A DNA stretch of 64,000 nucleotides from Brachionus rotundiformis (GCA_016802295.1 JAESIW010000194.1:79992-143991); one strand, 5' to 3'. Numbered from the stretch's first letter, positions 1 through 11,019 are shown. Numbers and translations: made by a program. The notes: generated from the sequence alone by a model not told the origin.

Positions 1-1165
1 TTTCACTATTGATAAAACTATCTGATTTTTTCTTAAGTGAAGAAAATACATTTGAAATCATGGTAGAATTTATGAGACCTAGAATCGAGTTTTGACCATT
101 GGATATTTTTTTGGTCGACCGGACTGATTCATTATTGAGACAAACTCTAAATTTAGCTGGTGAAAAAGTAGCAAAATTTAAGCTTTTGCCCAATTTGGCG
201 ATTGAGTCATCAATTTCAGCCAAGTCAAAGCTGTTTCCTTGATAGCTCAAATAGCTTGCCAAGTGATTGTAGGGCTGATTTTTCAGGTCGCCACAGTAAA
301 TGAATTGGTTTTGGCTAGAGAAGAGACTATTGGTCAAGCTAGCCGTGTCTTGGTTGATGGTCTTGAGTCTTTGGCGACTAGCAATTGGAGCAAATGCAGG
401 AATAATGTGGTTCAAGCGAGAAAAAGGCACCAGATTGTTGACCATGTCCTTTAAGCCTCCATTTATGGAGCCCTTGTATCTCATTGGCAGGGTCAGTGAC
501 TCCAACAAATACGCAGACAGGTCACACACATCATCAAACGAAGGGTTTTTGATATCAAGATTTTGGTTGCAAATTTGGCTAAGTTTGCCAGAATCAAGAC
601 AAATTGACAAGTCAGTGTTGGCATTTAAGGCATAATGTGTGGCCAGTAATGAATTAAGAGCATGTTCTCCATCTAGAGAAGGGCTCGAGTGATCAGGATA
701 GAGCCGAAAGTCCAGCTTGACTGTTTTGTCATAATCGGAAAGCAACTCTAAAAGACAAGAGCCAAGTCCGGAGGCATTAAATCCAGTCAAACTTCTAGTT
801 ATGATAAAACCTTCCAAACATGAACATTTCTCTGTTTCTTTCCTCAGTTTTTCTCGCAATTCGGTGACCAAATTTTTATTCCCATAAGATTCATAAAACT
901 AAATAAATTATTTTTTCTATTTTTTAAATTTTTTATCAATTATTAGATAATTACAGAGTTTGCTTTTGGGCAAAAAATCTGATTACTCTCTCTTTGGAGA
1001 AGCTTTTTGTGAGTCAAAAAAAGAGCTCTTGGTGAAAATGAGCCGTCGTTGGACTCTTCGAAGAAGACTTCAGGTTTGGAATTTTGGTATTCGGATGCCA
1101 GTGATGACCAAAAAGTATTTCCTATTTCGTTACCTGAGCCGGAAATATGGAAAGAAATTATTTCT
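1..1165 (-). CDS. divergent tubulin superfamily protein (partial, C-terminus off window)
   Basis: Two exons are visible: 1165-955 and 898-1, split by a 56-nt GT-AG intron (954-899). The frame is open to the window edge, so the C-terminus is missing. The start codon lies in an unseen upstream exon: the first visible codons read REIISFHISGSGNEIGNTFW, matching the tubulin N-terminus (M-R-E-I, GNQIG, FW). Further tubulin landmarks are the PRA segment, GLGSCLLELLSDY after helix H4, an RYKGSIN segment and NLVPFSRL. Tubulins are GTP-binding cytoskeletal proteins. Here the nucleotide signature (normally GGGTGSG) reads GFNASGLGS at about residues 111-119, and the usual GNNWA segment is replaced by YESYGN. 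It is therefore unlikely to be an ordinary alpha or beta tubulin. Delta, epsilon or zeta type, or a degenerate paralogue, are the options. Family assignment is firm, subfamily unknown. Confidence 0.85.
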
Positions 1166-1783
1166 CTTAAGAAATTTTAAAATTAAGATAGAAATAAAAT
1201 TTTATTTTTTAATACCTTTTATTAGAAAACATTCAGAATTCTTAAAGTTTGAATAACTTTTGAGAAAGAAAACGACCTTTAAATACTCTCAAAGCAGCCA
1301 AGGAACCAATATTTTTTCATTCACCATGGAAATAGGATGTTTGGTAAAAATGGATTATTTTTTATTGACGTCTATTCATTCAAATTATGTCAGTTGATGA
1401 TTTGATTTTAAAGTTATTTTAAAGTTCATTTAGAGGTAATTCTCTGTGCCACTAAATCAATGAATTACCTTTTGGGATCTGTTTGTTTATTAGTTGCCAT
1501 AACTTATTTTCAAATAAGCAAAAATAAATTGTTTTAATAATTGATTTTTTTCTAATAGAAATTAAGTTAAATTTTAAAGCAAGCCTTATTAATAATAATT
1601 TAATTTTATTCAAATTTTGTCATAAGTTCTACAAAGTACGTCATCATTTTTAACCATTAAAAACAAAAATACCTTGACAAACATAACACTACACTTTTGA
1701 TTAGATCTCATGGTGTAGCTTACAAAGTAGCATGTTTTACAACATTCTGACATAAGTTTACGAAATTCAATACTTTATTTTTT

Positions 1784-2255
1784 AAAAAAATCTAGACAAA
1801 ATTCTGAACAAATCTTTGGTTTTACTATTTTACTTTATTGTTTTATTATTCTTGAAAAATCTCTTCAAATCTTGTGATTTTAGAGACTGTGAAGTTCTTT
1901 TCAATTCGATCGTTTCAATTCAGAAAAATTTGAATAGTTTTTTTACTATAAGGAATAATTTAGTTCTGTAAACTGCTTAGTGTTTAAGCAGCTTTGCTTA
2001 ATACGAAAATATATGTCTGCAAAGTAACTGCAAAATGCATAAAATTGCAGAGTATTTTGCAGACTTATTTTACTGAATTAAGTAAATTTGCTTATAATTT
2101 AACATTTTGTAGAACTAAATTATCTCTTTTATTAAATAGTTATTCAAGTTTTTCTGAATTGAAATGATCGAATTGAAACCAACTTCACAACCCCATGATT
2201 TTAACAAATTTGTATATTAATATTCAATCGATATTTTTTTTCTAAATAAAAAAAA
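1784..2255. repeat. interspersed repeat X, copy A (interrupted by a MITE)
   Basis: The sequence from about 1784 to 1882 and from 2195 to 2255 matches 52345-52405 and 53000-53100. Shared tracts include TCTAGACAA, GGTTTTAC, TTTACTTTATTG and TTGTATATTAATATTC. The copy is split by the MITE at 1883-2194. The other copy is split at a different place by a retroposon, so each copy serves as the empty site of the other. No coding capacity is seen. Confidence 0.7.
1883..2194. mobile_element. MITE family 1, copy A (palindromic, 9-bp target duplication)
   Basis: This is a 312-bp non-coding palindrome. The left end starts GAGACTGTGAAG and the right end finishes CTTCACAACCCC. Inside both ends lie inverted copies of TTCAATTCGATC and of AATTCAGAAAAATTTGAATA. 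The flanks are GTGATTTTA (1874-1882) and ATGATTTTA (2195-2203), a 9-bp target duplication with one mismatch. The element is the reverse orientation of 19795-20150. The target size points to a Mutator-like (MULE) mobiliser. Confidence 0.85.
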
Positions 2256-2495
2256 TAATTTTTGTTCTAATTTAACTCAGTAATTAACTTAGATTTTGTG
2301 GTGTTCTACGTTTATAAGTCAGTTAACAAATGAAAGGTTTTATTTTTAAGAGATTCTTTATTTTAAAAAATTATGAAAACGGCCGTTCTTAAATTAGAAT
2401 AAAAAGATTAGGCCGAAGTAAATAAAATTGTTCATTCCGTCTAAAAGAAAAGTGTACAAAATGTGGTTCGAATCATATATAAAATTGAATTAATA

Positions 2496-2598
2496 TTGTG
2501 GTTGACTAACGCATGCGAATAAAAATGTAAATACTGAAATAGCAAACATAGCTGGTTGGTTGCAGCAATATCTGCGTATGCGCGTTAGTCAGTCACAA
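2496..2598. mobile_element. short TA-flanked inverted-repeat element
   Basis: The ends TTGTGGTTGACTAACGC and GCGTTAGTCAGTCACAA are imperfect inverted repeats about 22 nt long, flanked by TA on both sides (2494-2495 and 2599-2600). Size (103 bp) and TA flanks fit a Tc1/mariner-type MITE. No second copy was noticed in this window. Confidence 0.55.
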
Positions 2599-2603
2599 TA
2601 AAA

Positions 2604-3745
2604 AGAAACTGATTGAATCAGATGGTGTTGTCTTTGTCAAGACACCACAGATTTTACCTTGGAATACTATAGATCAAGGCACTAGTCCAACGTTTAGGAG
2701 GCTTATTTGTTTGAATAAAATCGACTATCTGAGTAATAAGTGAAATATCTATGATTAGCGCCGAAATACCCCTCTAAGAAATGACGAACCAAATAAGTAA
2801 TTTCTGCTCAAATTGCTGGTGCTGCACCAATGTTGCTTATGTAAAATATATCATTTCCATTGATTTTACCATGACTGAAAGTGAAACAGGATTCATCGTC
2901 TAAAATCAAGGAAATATTTGGATTTTTTGAATAAAAATTTCTTCATTTAACTCTAACGACTTTTATTTGCCTTTTTTCTAGGTGTTATTTGAAGCTTATT
3001 CAACAATTTGAGACCATTTGCTGGCTTATATCAAACTTTTTAGCTGCTTGACGCTGAATGATGTTGTCTTTGTGATTTTTAGCTTGTCAAGTTTTACTTT
3101 AGTCATTTTTTTGGTGTTTCACACGATTCTTGCTTCCTTTCTAGTGAGAAATATTCACTACCTTTTAAAATTAGGTATTTTTTCTGCCATAAAATGCCTC
3201 ACAGTGATTAAAATTAAGATAGAATTTATTTAAATTAAGCTAATTCTTTCGAAGTGATTTATTTTCGTTCGTTAAAAATCAAATTCAATAATTTTTTTAA
3301 TCGTTTACTAATATGATAAATAAGCTATTTTTTTCTAAAAAATTAACAATTAAAAAATTTTTTAAATAAAAAAAAATAATTTTTTTAAATAATAAACATA
3401 TTAAATTATCTTAAATTTTTTTTTATCTTATTAGCTCTTTTGTAAAACAGTTTTTTAGGGCCATAATTTTGACCGGCTAATTGGACCGGGTTGGTCTATT
3501 TTTTAAGATTTCATAATCTATCGATTTTTTTTCATTTAAAACCTGATTAGTAAAGAAATTTATTTTTGAAAAAAAAAACTCACCAAATACTTATTAAAGA
3601 TAAATGACCAGAACAATTTAAAAATTTTTTATTTAATAAAAAATTAAAAATGAATTAAAATCTTTTTTCTTCCTAGAATAAATTACTCAAAAATCATTAA
3701 ATTATTATCTATATATATTTACAAAATATTTATATTTATAACATA
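2604..3745. other. intergenic, AT-rich, no gene seen
   Basis: Apart from poly-A and poly-T rich tracts I see nothing here. The short open frame at 3018-3233 has no recognisable motif and is probably chance. Confidence 0.6.
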
Positions 3746-4480
3746 TCAGCACTCAGTTGTACATAAGGTGTAGTCTCGAGTGTCTTGTTTCTCAAAGTTT
3801 GCATTATTTGAAATCTTGGTCGAGACAAATGCCAGCAAAATGCCAAACAAGACATCGAGCAAATAATGGTGCAGTGAGTACACAGCCGAGAAAGCAATCA
3901 GACACACATGAGCCACACAGAACCATCGTCCGATCCATTGTCTTTCTCCAAACAGGATGATAGACGGCCAAGCGGTATGCAAAGAGGGGAATGCGCCGCA
4001 AACCAGCTTCGAGTGCGAGTAAATTGACTTGAATATTTTGAGATGGATAAGCTTGTCCACTCGGTAGAAATTGGCCTCTGGAATTTTTTCATCCATTACC
4101 ACCATCCACGGAGGTGGCGTCGGAACCATGTACTGAATCATCACTCCAATCATGTTCACTAAACCATATGCCAGCGCTATTCTCAAGCTGTCCTCAATGC
4201 TTGTCTTAGATCTGACAAGATAAATGCCATAGAACAAAGGCAGCGCAAAATGAAATAGATAAGGTATTGAAGATAAAATGTCTAGCACTGAATTTTGTAT
4301 TTTGGTCAAAATAAAATAAACATTGCCACTAAATAGCCAAAGATCAATGTCTACGATTAGATTACGTGAACATTTTTCATGTAAGAATTTTTCTACCAAT
4401 GGATTGATAAAAAATAAGATCAAATAAACAAATAGAGGGATAAATACCCAGTAATTTAGCAAAAAGATTTTGCTGATCAT
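3746..4480 (-). CDS. PAP2-superfamily membrane phosphatase/transferase, inositolphosphotransferase (Aur1/Ipt1)-like
   Basis: This is a 244-residue intronless frame with five or six hydrophobic segments. The PAP2 active-site motifs are clear: C2 as GAFPSLHTAWP (residues about 163-173, catalytic His in PSLH) and C3 as HHYLLD (204-209). An upstream PTPPPW (120-125) is typical of the branch that contains fungal inositol phosphorylceramide synthase Aur1 and related lipid transferases. The family acts on lipid phosphates or phosphoinositol head groups at ER or Golgi membranes. The exact substrate cannot be read from sequence. The start is the first ATG after in-frame stops and gives an N-terminal membrane segment. 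The C-terminal 25 residues are polar and poorly conserved. It stands alone with no close neighbour. Confidence 0.8.
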   Translation of the reverse strand: MISKIFLLNYWVFIPLFVYLILFFINPLVEKFLHEKCSRNLIVDIDLWLFSGNVYFILTKIQNSVLDILSSIPYLFHFALPLFYGIYLVRSKTSIEDSLRIALAYGLVNMIGVMIQYMVPTPPPWMVVMDEKIPEANFYRVDKLIHLKIFKSIYSHSKLVCGAFPSLHTAWPSIILFGERQWIGRWFCVAHVCLIAFSAVYSLHHYLLDVLFGILLAFVSTKISNNANFEKQDTRDYTLCTTEC

Positions 4481-6376
4481 AGTTCAACTTGGTAGAATGA
4501 TTAATAATTATATTATTTAAATTTTTAAGGTTTTTTTTTATACGCATGAATTATTTTTAATTTTTGGTTGTTGTTGTTGTTCAAAATTTTTGCTCATCAC
4601 TATTATATAAAGTTTTATCATTTATTGTTAAATAAATGAACAAGAGGCAAATGATTACATAAAAGAATTTTTTTTTATTAACACCCAAAAAAAAATTGGT
4701 TTTATTTTATTCCAAAAAAAATAATTTAAAAGTAATTTAAAGTCTGATTTTGACTTTTTATTTTTCATTTGGTTTGGTAGCCGCATAAATTTTGCTAATT
4801 GGTTTATTTTTTCATTAGATTTTGAAATTTGGCAAATATGCTTTGGACCAAAGTTTTCCCAATATTCCCATAAACATAATAATTGCATTTACCTTTGATA
4901 TTTAAGTTATTTCTTGGCAAAAATTTCAAGTCCAAATCTTTAAAAATAAATTGAGTTGAGTTCATTTTTATATTATCTTAAAAATAATTATTTAATTATA
5001 AATAAAATATCTAAATTTTGACCACTGAGAGGTTAAATGCTTATAAAATTTATATAAATAAATTAACTTTTTTTTTAAATATAACCCACTTAGACTTTTT
5101 GATAAGCTTTTTTTGTAGCCAAGGTTTTAGGCTAGCCTTTATAAGCCCTATACAATTTAATAACCAGTTTTTGGTTTTACCAAATTTACATTTAAGTTAA
5201 ATTTGCACAAAACTGGCAGCGCCACACATCGATATCCTGTGAAATGCAACCTGGTTCTGACCAATCTTCTTAAATAATCAAAAGTCAAATTCAAGGGAAT
5301 TGTAGAAAACGATAAAGAAGCAACAAAAAATTGAGATAGCTATGGTACTGTTAAGGATTATACAAGGTATATGGGGCTCATGAATCTTATTTACATTATA
5401 TTAATGGGCTACATGTAATAAAGATTGGCACCATTAGCAGCATTGGCTATCGACTCAAATCCAGGTTAAACGGTGTATTAGTAATTAAGAAGCTAAGGCA
5501 TATTATATTAATTAACATTCAAAGGTTCATGTCGACTAATCAATCAACAAAAGAATAAAAACAATTTTTTTTGTTATCAGAAAAACTTATAATTTTTACT
5601 AAACTTTAATTTTTTGTTTTAAAAAAATAAGAAAAATTTGTGTTCCTTGGCTTTGGACATGTACAATTTAACACCATTTTCATTTTCAAAATTTCACCAC
5701 ATATGCCGCCGTATTTGAGTGCTTGCTCAATGCTTTTTTTACCTCTAACTTGGCTTTGTCAGAATCCTCTAGTCGCACCAGAGCCTTTTGTTGCCCTATC
5801 TTTTACGGTTTCAAATCTAACTTGTCAATTTAATTAAATTATATATTTTTTCTTTAAACCTAAATTGCTTTTAACTATAAATTTAAAAAAAGTTATTATA
5901 ACTTTTATTTTTTATCACATTAACATTAGTTTAACATTTTTATAGTTCTTTTAAAGTGCAATACAATAATTATATAATTTGGTTATAAGCCACGTACCAG
6001 TAGACCCTAACAGGTCATGAATTTAAAAAAGAGGCTGATAACAATATGATAAAAAAAGAAATCTAAAAATGAGTAGTTCTCCTACGTAGCTACAACACAA
6101 ACTCCAGTCAACTTAATTTTCTACAATCTGATGGCACAAAGTATTATCTATTAGGAAATTTTTATTATGTTTGGTTCTAATTCAAAATTCACAAGAAATC
6201 TTATGAAAATAAAAAAAGGCTACAATTCTGTAATATTTAAAAATTATAAAAATCTTTTTTGGTTTCAAATTACTTTTTAAAACGCTAATTATAAAATAAA
6301 TTATATTAAAAAGTATTTACCAAAAACTATTGATTTTTTAATAAAATATGAAAAAAAAGTATTTTTTTTTCTACTT
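4481..6376. other. intergenic, no gene seen
   Basis: The stretch is AT-rich with short chance frames only (for example 5018-5200 and 5640-5837), none with a recognisable domain. A GTT/GTTG run lies near 4565-4580. Nothing else is supported. Confidence 0.55.
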
Positions 6377-7096
6377 ATGATATTAACTTTTTCTTTTAAT
6401 ATGCTCCAAATTATTTTTATAATTTTAATAAGACCGATTAGACCAGAACTAGTCACTGGTCAAAGCTCTAATGATGCAAGAAAGGTCTTACCTGATTTAT
6501 TCAATATATCATTGATTAAAGAAAAAACTCTTAACTATGAGTATTTTATGGTTCATTTAACAGAAACTAAAGAGAAAGGCATTGGATTATATTCTACCAA
6601 AACCATAGCACCAAACAGAACAATTTTGTATTATAAGCTAAAAATCTTTAATAAAAGCAACTACACAGCCTTAAGTGGTTCTAAATACAGCTTTATTGTT
6701 TTTAAAAATAGCACAAGTCAACTTGATGACTCGAAGATTGCAGATATTTATCAAGATTCAAACCAAAAGCCGAGAGGAAGGAAGCCTTACTGGGTAATTA
6801 AAAGCCTATTTTCTTCAATTGGTAATAAACTTTGTTCTAAAAGGGTTATTTTGTAAATGAACCAAGCAGAAATCAATCAGAAAATGTGATGGTTTATCTT
6901 GACCAAAGAAAATATGATACAGAGGTTGGAAAAAATCTGGTATATAAAATGATAACTAAAAGAACTGTTCAGCCTGGTGAAGAAATAACATGGTAATTAT
7001 TTATAAAATGTATTCTAGTCTAAAATTTTTTATTTATTCAGGTGTTATGGAAGTACTTATGAACGAAATTATTTAACAAGTTGCGGTTATGATTAA
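6377..7096 (+). CDS. SET-domain protein, three exons
   Basis: The gene is assembled from 6377-6793, 6844-6992 and 7042-7096, with introns of 50 and 49 nt (GT-AG); the spliced product is about 206 residues. SET landmarks appear in order: KGIGLYSTKTI near the start of the domain, YFVNEPS around the substrate/cofactor segment (domain asparagine in VNEPS), GEEITWCYG with the conserved tyrosine at the end, and a final C-G-Y-D. SET enzymes methylate lysines using S-adenosylmethionine. The YFVNEPS form differs from the usual NHSC, so histone specificity should not be assumed. Without splicing the first frame would stop at 6856, before the catalytic half. The N-terminus begins with a hydrophobic stretch (about residues 1-20) that could be a signal anchor, or the true start could be further in. 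Confidence 0.75.
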
Positions 7097-7204
7097 TTTT
7101 TTTTAATTAAATGACTTAAGTTGTTTATGATTTTAATCATTAGTTTTTAAAGAGAATAAATAAAAAATTTATTTAGATTTAAAAATAATTGAGTTATTTA
7201 AGTT

Positions 7205-8060
7205 AATACACTGTTTAGAAGTAGAAGTAGTAGTAGATCACTAAATTACTACTACTACTTAGCAGTCGATTCATTGTGATTCGTCATCCAAACATCAATC
7301 TTAGCTTTAAAGTTGTAAAGTCTAGTTGCAGTTACAATTTCTTCTGGCAACTTATTCCAAACATCAACAACTCTGTTTGTAAAATAATTAAATCGATGAC
7401 TACAATTCTTTACTCTTTCCCGCATCAAGTTCTTGGAGTTTCTTCTAAGATTATGCCTTTTGCTCTTAGGCCTAGTGTTTAAGCTGTAGTTTAAACCATT
7501 TCTGAGATTCACAATCTCCATATTGTTCAATAGTTTGAACATTTGGATTAGATCTCCACGTATCCTTCTTGTTCTTAGACTTGGTAATTTCAGTCTAGAT
7601 AGCCGTTGTGGATACTCCAAATCTGCAAGTTCAGGTACTAACCTCGTCGCTCTACGCTGCACTTTTTCGATCTCTTTTATGTCTTTTTCTAAGTAAGGGC
7701 ACCATGAGCTGATGGCATATTCCAAATGAGGCTTGACAAGTGAGCAGTTAGTAATCTTACTATTTTTGTTGTTAGGAATTTGAAAGAGCTACGGATCATC
7801 CGGAATATACGGTTTACCCTTGCAGTCCCATTTTTGATTCTCTTTACCATCTGTATATGTTGTCTAAATCGGATTGTAGACTAAGGATCGAGCTGAAACT
7901 CTTGATTAACGATATAATTTTTGTATCATCTGCATAAGCTTCACATTCATTTTCGATAATTTCAAACATGTGATTAATGTAACAAAAAGTAATGGTCCCA
8001 GTACTGAGCCTGATTTCGCAAAATCAGTATACACCAGATCCACCGAAAAACCTTGTGCTA
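7205..8060 (-). mobile_element. CR1/Jockey-type LINE 3' fragment, truncated and frameshifted
   Basis: The minus strand carries the end of a non-LTR reverse transcriptase. The frame at 7725-7255 includes LEYA, YLEKDIKEIEKVQRRATRL and, near the C-terminus, RVVDVWNKLPEEIV, all typical of the CR1/Jockey group thumb and tail. Upstream, in other frames, are FRMIRSSFKF and an AYADDTK active-site remnant. Further upstream GSVLGPLLFV follows directly after VDLVYTDFAK, so the segment between these two RT motifs is deleted. The 3' end is a TAG/TAC trinucleotide tract (7205-7258). The copy is dead. Its 5' side is joined in frame to a MULE transposase. Confidence 0.8.
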
Positions 8061-8849
8061 GAGCTTTAGTAATTATGTCGTGAACGTACAAGTTATCTGT
8101 GTTAGACTGTTCAACTTTCATACAATCAATAAATTTAAGTAAATTTTGATGAGTTTTGAATGATGACTGTAATCCACGATGCCAACCTTCTAAGTTGTTA
8201 TTAGTTCTCGGCAATCCTAAAACAGTTCTTTTATGACAATTCCACATTTCAATCTCAAACATCGGTGACTTACGTTTAGGTGACCTACCTGTAGTTAAAG
8301 GACCAATATAGTACTGTTCAAAATACTTATATAATTTCGCTAAGTTACTGGGAGACGCTTTTTTAAGTGTCTCAAAAGCTGAAACAACATCTTCTACAGG
8401 AACAAAAGCCAAACAAGCTAACATTTTAGTATACAATTTAGTTTGATTATCTTCTTTAATGTCTTTATAGGCTGTAGCAAGACCATATTCTTGAACGTGT
8501 CTCGAAATTGACTTTTTGAGATGAAAAAAACAACCACATATTTCTGTATCAGAAAATACTTCATCGACAGCATTGATAATACCTAATTCAAAGTCAGTTG
8601 AAATAGACAAAGGCATGTTTTTTAATTTTTTAATTTTTCTTTTAAAACTGTAAAGAACTTAATATAAGTTTCTTGTTGCTTATTTACAAACAACCCATAC
8701 ACAAGTGGTAAATTTTTACCGTTTTTGATCACATGAACAGTGAATAGTTGTTTGAATAAGATAGGAGCTGCGTCAAACGTACCATCGCATAACCAATTGC
8801 GATATTCGCTAAGTAACTGCAAATTTTTTTCTGTTGCAAATATAAGCAT
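7960..8849 (-). pseudogene. MULE (Mutator-like) transposase remnant fused to LINE sequence
   Basis: Two frames (8849-8622 and 8616 downward) carry a MULE catalytic core. The first has NWLCDGTFDAAP, with the first catalytic Asp in DGTF. The second has TDFELGIINA (second Asp), GCFFHLKKSISRHVQ and RTNNNLEGWHR (late-core Asn-rich/Glu motif). A frameshift in a poly-A tract separates the two frames. At about position 8070 the frame passes without a stop into LINE reverse-transcriptase sequence. The N-terminal DNA-binding region is missing. Confidence 0.8.
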
Positions 8850-8929
8850 GCGGTCACTGTTATCTATTAAAAGAATAAAAAAAATAGCATAAAAAAAGAA
8901 TTCAAGTCGAAATTAATTTTGTCGAAATA

Positions 8930-9015
8930 TAACACGTCAAATTATTATTATGTCTAATTTAGTCATGTCGAATTTTTGCATGTCGAATTAATTTATGTCC
9001 AAAAATTACTTGTCG
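8930..9015. repeat. short tandem TGTCGAA-type repeats beside the MULE remnant
   Basis: About six imperfect copies of an ATGTCGAATT-like unit lie just upstream of the transposase remnant, for example at 8969 and 8989. The complete MULE at 21.9-24.4 kb also has short tandem units near its ends, so this may be the subterminal region of the older MULE. Confidence 0.5.
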
Positions 9016-10199
9016 AAATTATGCAGACCCGCAGCCAGATATGAGGTGATATTCTAATAAATGTTCTAGCATTACATCTTTTACTAGGCTCTCAAGTAAT
9101 CTGCAAATTAAACTGGTTAACGAGACTGGAAGGAAATTATATTGTAATTAATATGGTTTTGTGATATTTGTGGTACAAAAGAACAGAACAACGAAGTTTG
9201 TCAAATGAATTGAGGCTGGTTAGAGTGGATTTGACAAGGTAAAATCAAAGAATAATGAGAGGAGAATTGGCTTTGAATTAAATACTGGATCTGTAACTGC
9301 AACATGATACAACATTGATGCTTGCTGTTAAAGTCTGCTAAATCTCTGCTAAATGCATTCAAAAAGTATCTAGAGCCACTTTCTTTATTTTGCTAGACGA
9401 AGCCCTGTTGTTACAGCAATTATGTGAATAAGTTATGTTTAGAGTCATAGCCTACAGTCAATTAATTTAAATTTTCTTTTTCTATCAAAAAAATAAAATA
9501 AAATGAGCTAAAGTTTCAAAACTTCAAAACTTAAATGTTATCTTAATTTTTAATTTTTGACTTGAAATTCGTAAACTGCATCCTTTGATATTTAGTACCC
9601 AGGAGTCTAAAACAAAACAATCCTTTAAGAAGTTTTAGTTCTTTCAGACCCAATTATTAATATTAAATATATTAAAAATTATTAAGAAGGTGTATATTTC
9701 TATTTAAAAAAAAGGTGTGGTAATTTTTATTATTGCCAAAAAAAACACTTTTTTCACTTAAATCGTATCTAGTCCTATATATTGAATCCAGTTCCATTAA
9801 AAATTAATTAAATGCCACCATACTCTAAATTTATCCGTTCTCGTACCAATAACCCTGGGGTATTCAGCCAGAAAAAATTATTGAATTTGAATCTGATGAT
9901 CAACCTGATATCACAAATAGAGATGTTAAACTGCCTTTTAAATTTTTAGGTCTAATAAACCTAAAAATCAATATTACCAAAATTTCAGTATCATTTATTC
10001 AATCAATTAAATAAATATTTAAATTTCGATATCAAATGTCAATATCAACTTAAGACAAAAAAAAACTATAATGTTTCATTGGTACCTTCAAATGAATCAT
10101 AAGGATATTAAAGAACTAGTAGGTGTTTTTGGACTAATAATAAAATTTTTCTAAAATACCGATTCCTTTGTCTAAATGAAAATTCAATTCTTGGAGGAG
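9016..10199. other. intergenic, no gene seen
   Basis: Non-coding AT-rich DNA with no clear repeat ends. A short frame near 9855-9920 (reading PEKIIEFESDDQPDIT) is not recognisable. Confidence 0.5.
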
Positions 10200-10440
10200 A
10201 AGTTATAGAGAATTGATGCTAACTTATTTAAGGAATCTGTTGAAACAATTATTAATCAAATAATTAATCACGATTTAGAATGCTAAAAGTTTTAACTTAT
10301 CATTTATCGTTTGTCAGCGTCAAATAATACATGAAATGTGTGATAAAATTGGCTTATTTCAAAAAACTAATGGTACACGATATAAGGTTTTTACAATATC
10401 AAAATCATCTTTTGCGTCAAACAAAATAAGCTGGCAAGGA
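10200..10440 (+). pseudogene. possible R3H-domain gene fragment
   Basis: A frame at about 10318-10416 reads RQIIHEMCDKIGLFQKTNG then RYKVFTISK. This follows the R3H pattern (R-x3-H, GL, later R and I-x-K) that binds single-stranded nucleic acid. It follows an acceptor-like TTTGTCAG. Upstream at 10206-10278 another frame reads LFKESVETIINQIINHDLE, which may be the preceding exon. No start or full gene is visible, so this is a fragment or a decayed copy. Confidence 0.35.
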
Positions 10441-11019
10441 TAAGTAACAACGATTTGGTAGCTTCAAATGAGGTGTTAAATGTATTTATTTATTTTGTGT
10501 TTAAGTTTAAGTCCCATGGACAAATTAAACTATTAATATAAAATTAAATGGAATAAAAAAAAACACAATTATTTATAAAAATCTATCCTTAAAAGATCAT
10601 CTAATAAATCATAGAATTTAAAGTAAGCTAAGTTTAATTCCATATTTAATTTGATTTTGGCCACAATAAATTTAATTAAATCAACTAGACCATGATTTTC
10701 TTTGATAAATAAATGATCGATTAGATTATTGCTAGAGAAGTCTTCAAACTATAGTCCATTACATCAATATGAATTTTTTTCTCCACATTATTTAGCTGTT
10801 TACAAAAGGAGGCATTTTTCTGGTCAAACTTTTTATAATTATCGCGAAGGAAAGTCAAGTCATATTCCAGCATACTGAGCTATTTTTTATTCGCTTTAAT
10901 AAGAATATCTTGTGTCTCGTGTAAAATTGCTCAATCATCCCTAAGTGCAAGGCTTCTAACAGAGGTCTAATTCTTGAAAATTTCTTAATTCTCAGTGCTC
11001 TTTTAATTAATAAATTTTG
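10441..11019. other. intergenic, no gene seen
   Basis: AT-rich sequence between the R3H-like fragment and the RTE-like LINE. No supported feature. Confidence 0.5.

Noticed and set aside
1..640. Plus-strand open frames at 239-454 and 300-635
   Set aside because: They are antisense shadows of the tubulin exon on the minus strand.
2455..2480. GGTTCGAATC, resembling a tRNA T-loop box
   Set aside because: No A box, acceptor stem or anticodon arm can be folded around it. The same applies to GAGTTCGAATCC near 39708.
8930..9015. CRISPR-like regular repeats
   Set aside because: The units are short, imperfect and without unique spacers of constant size, in a eukaryotic transposon setting.
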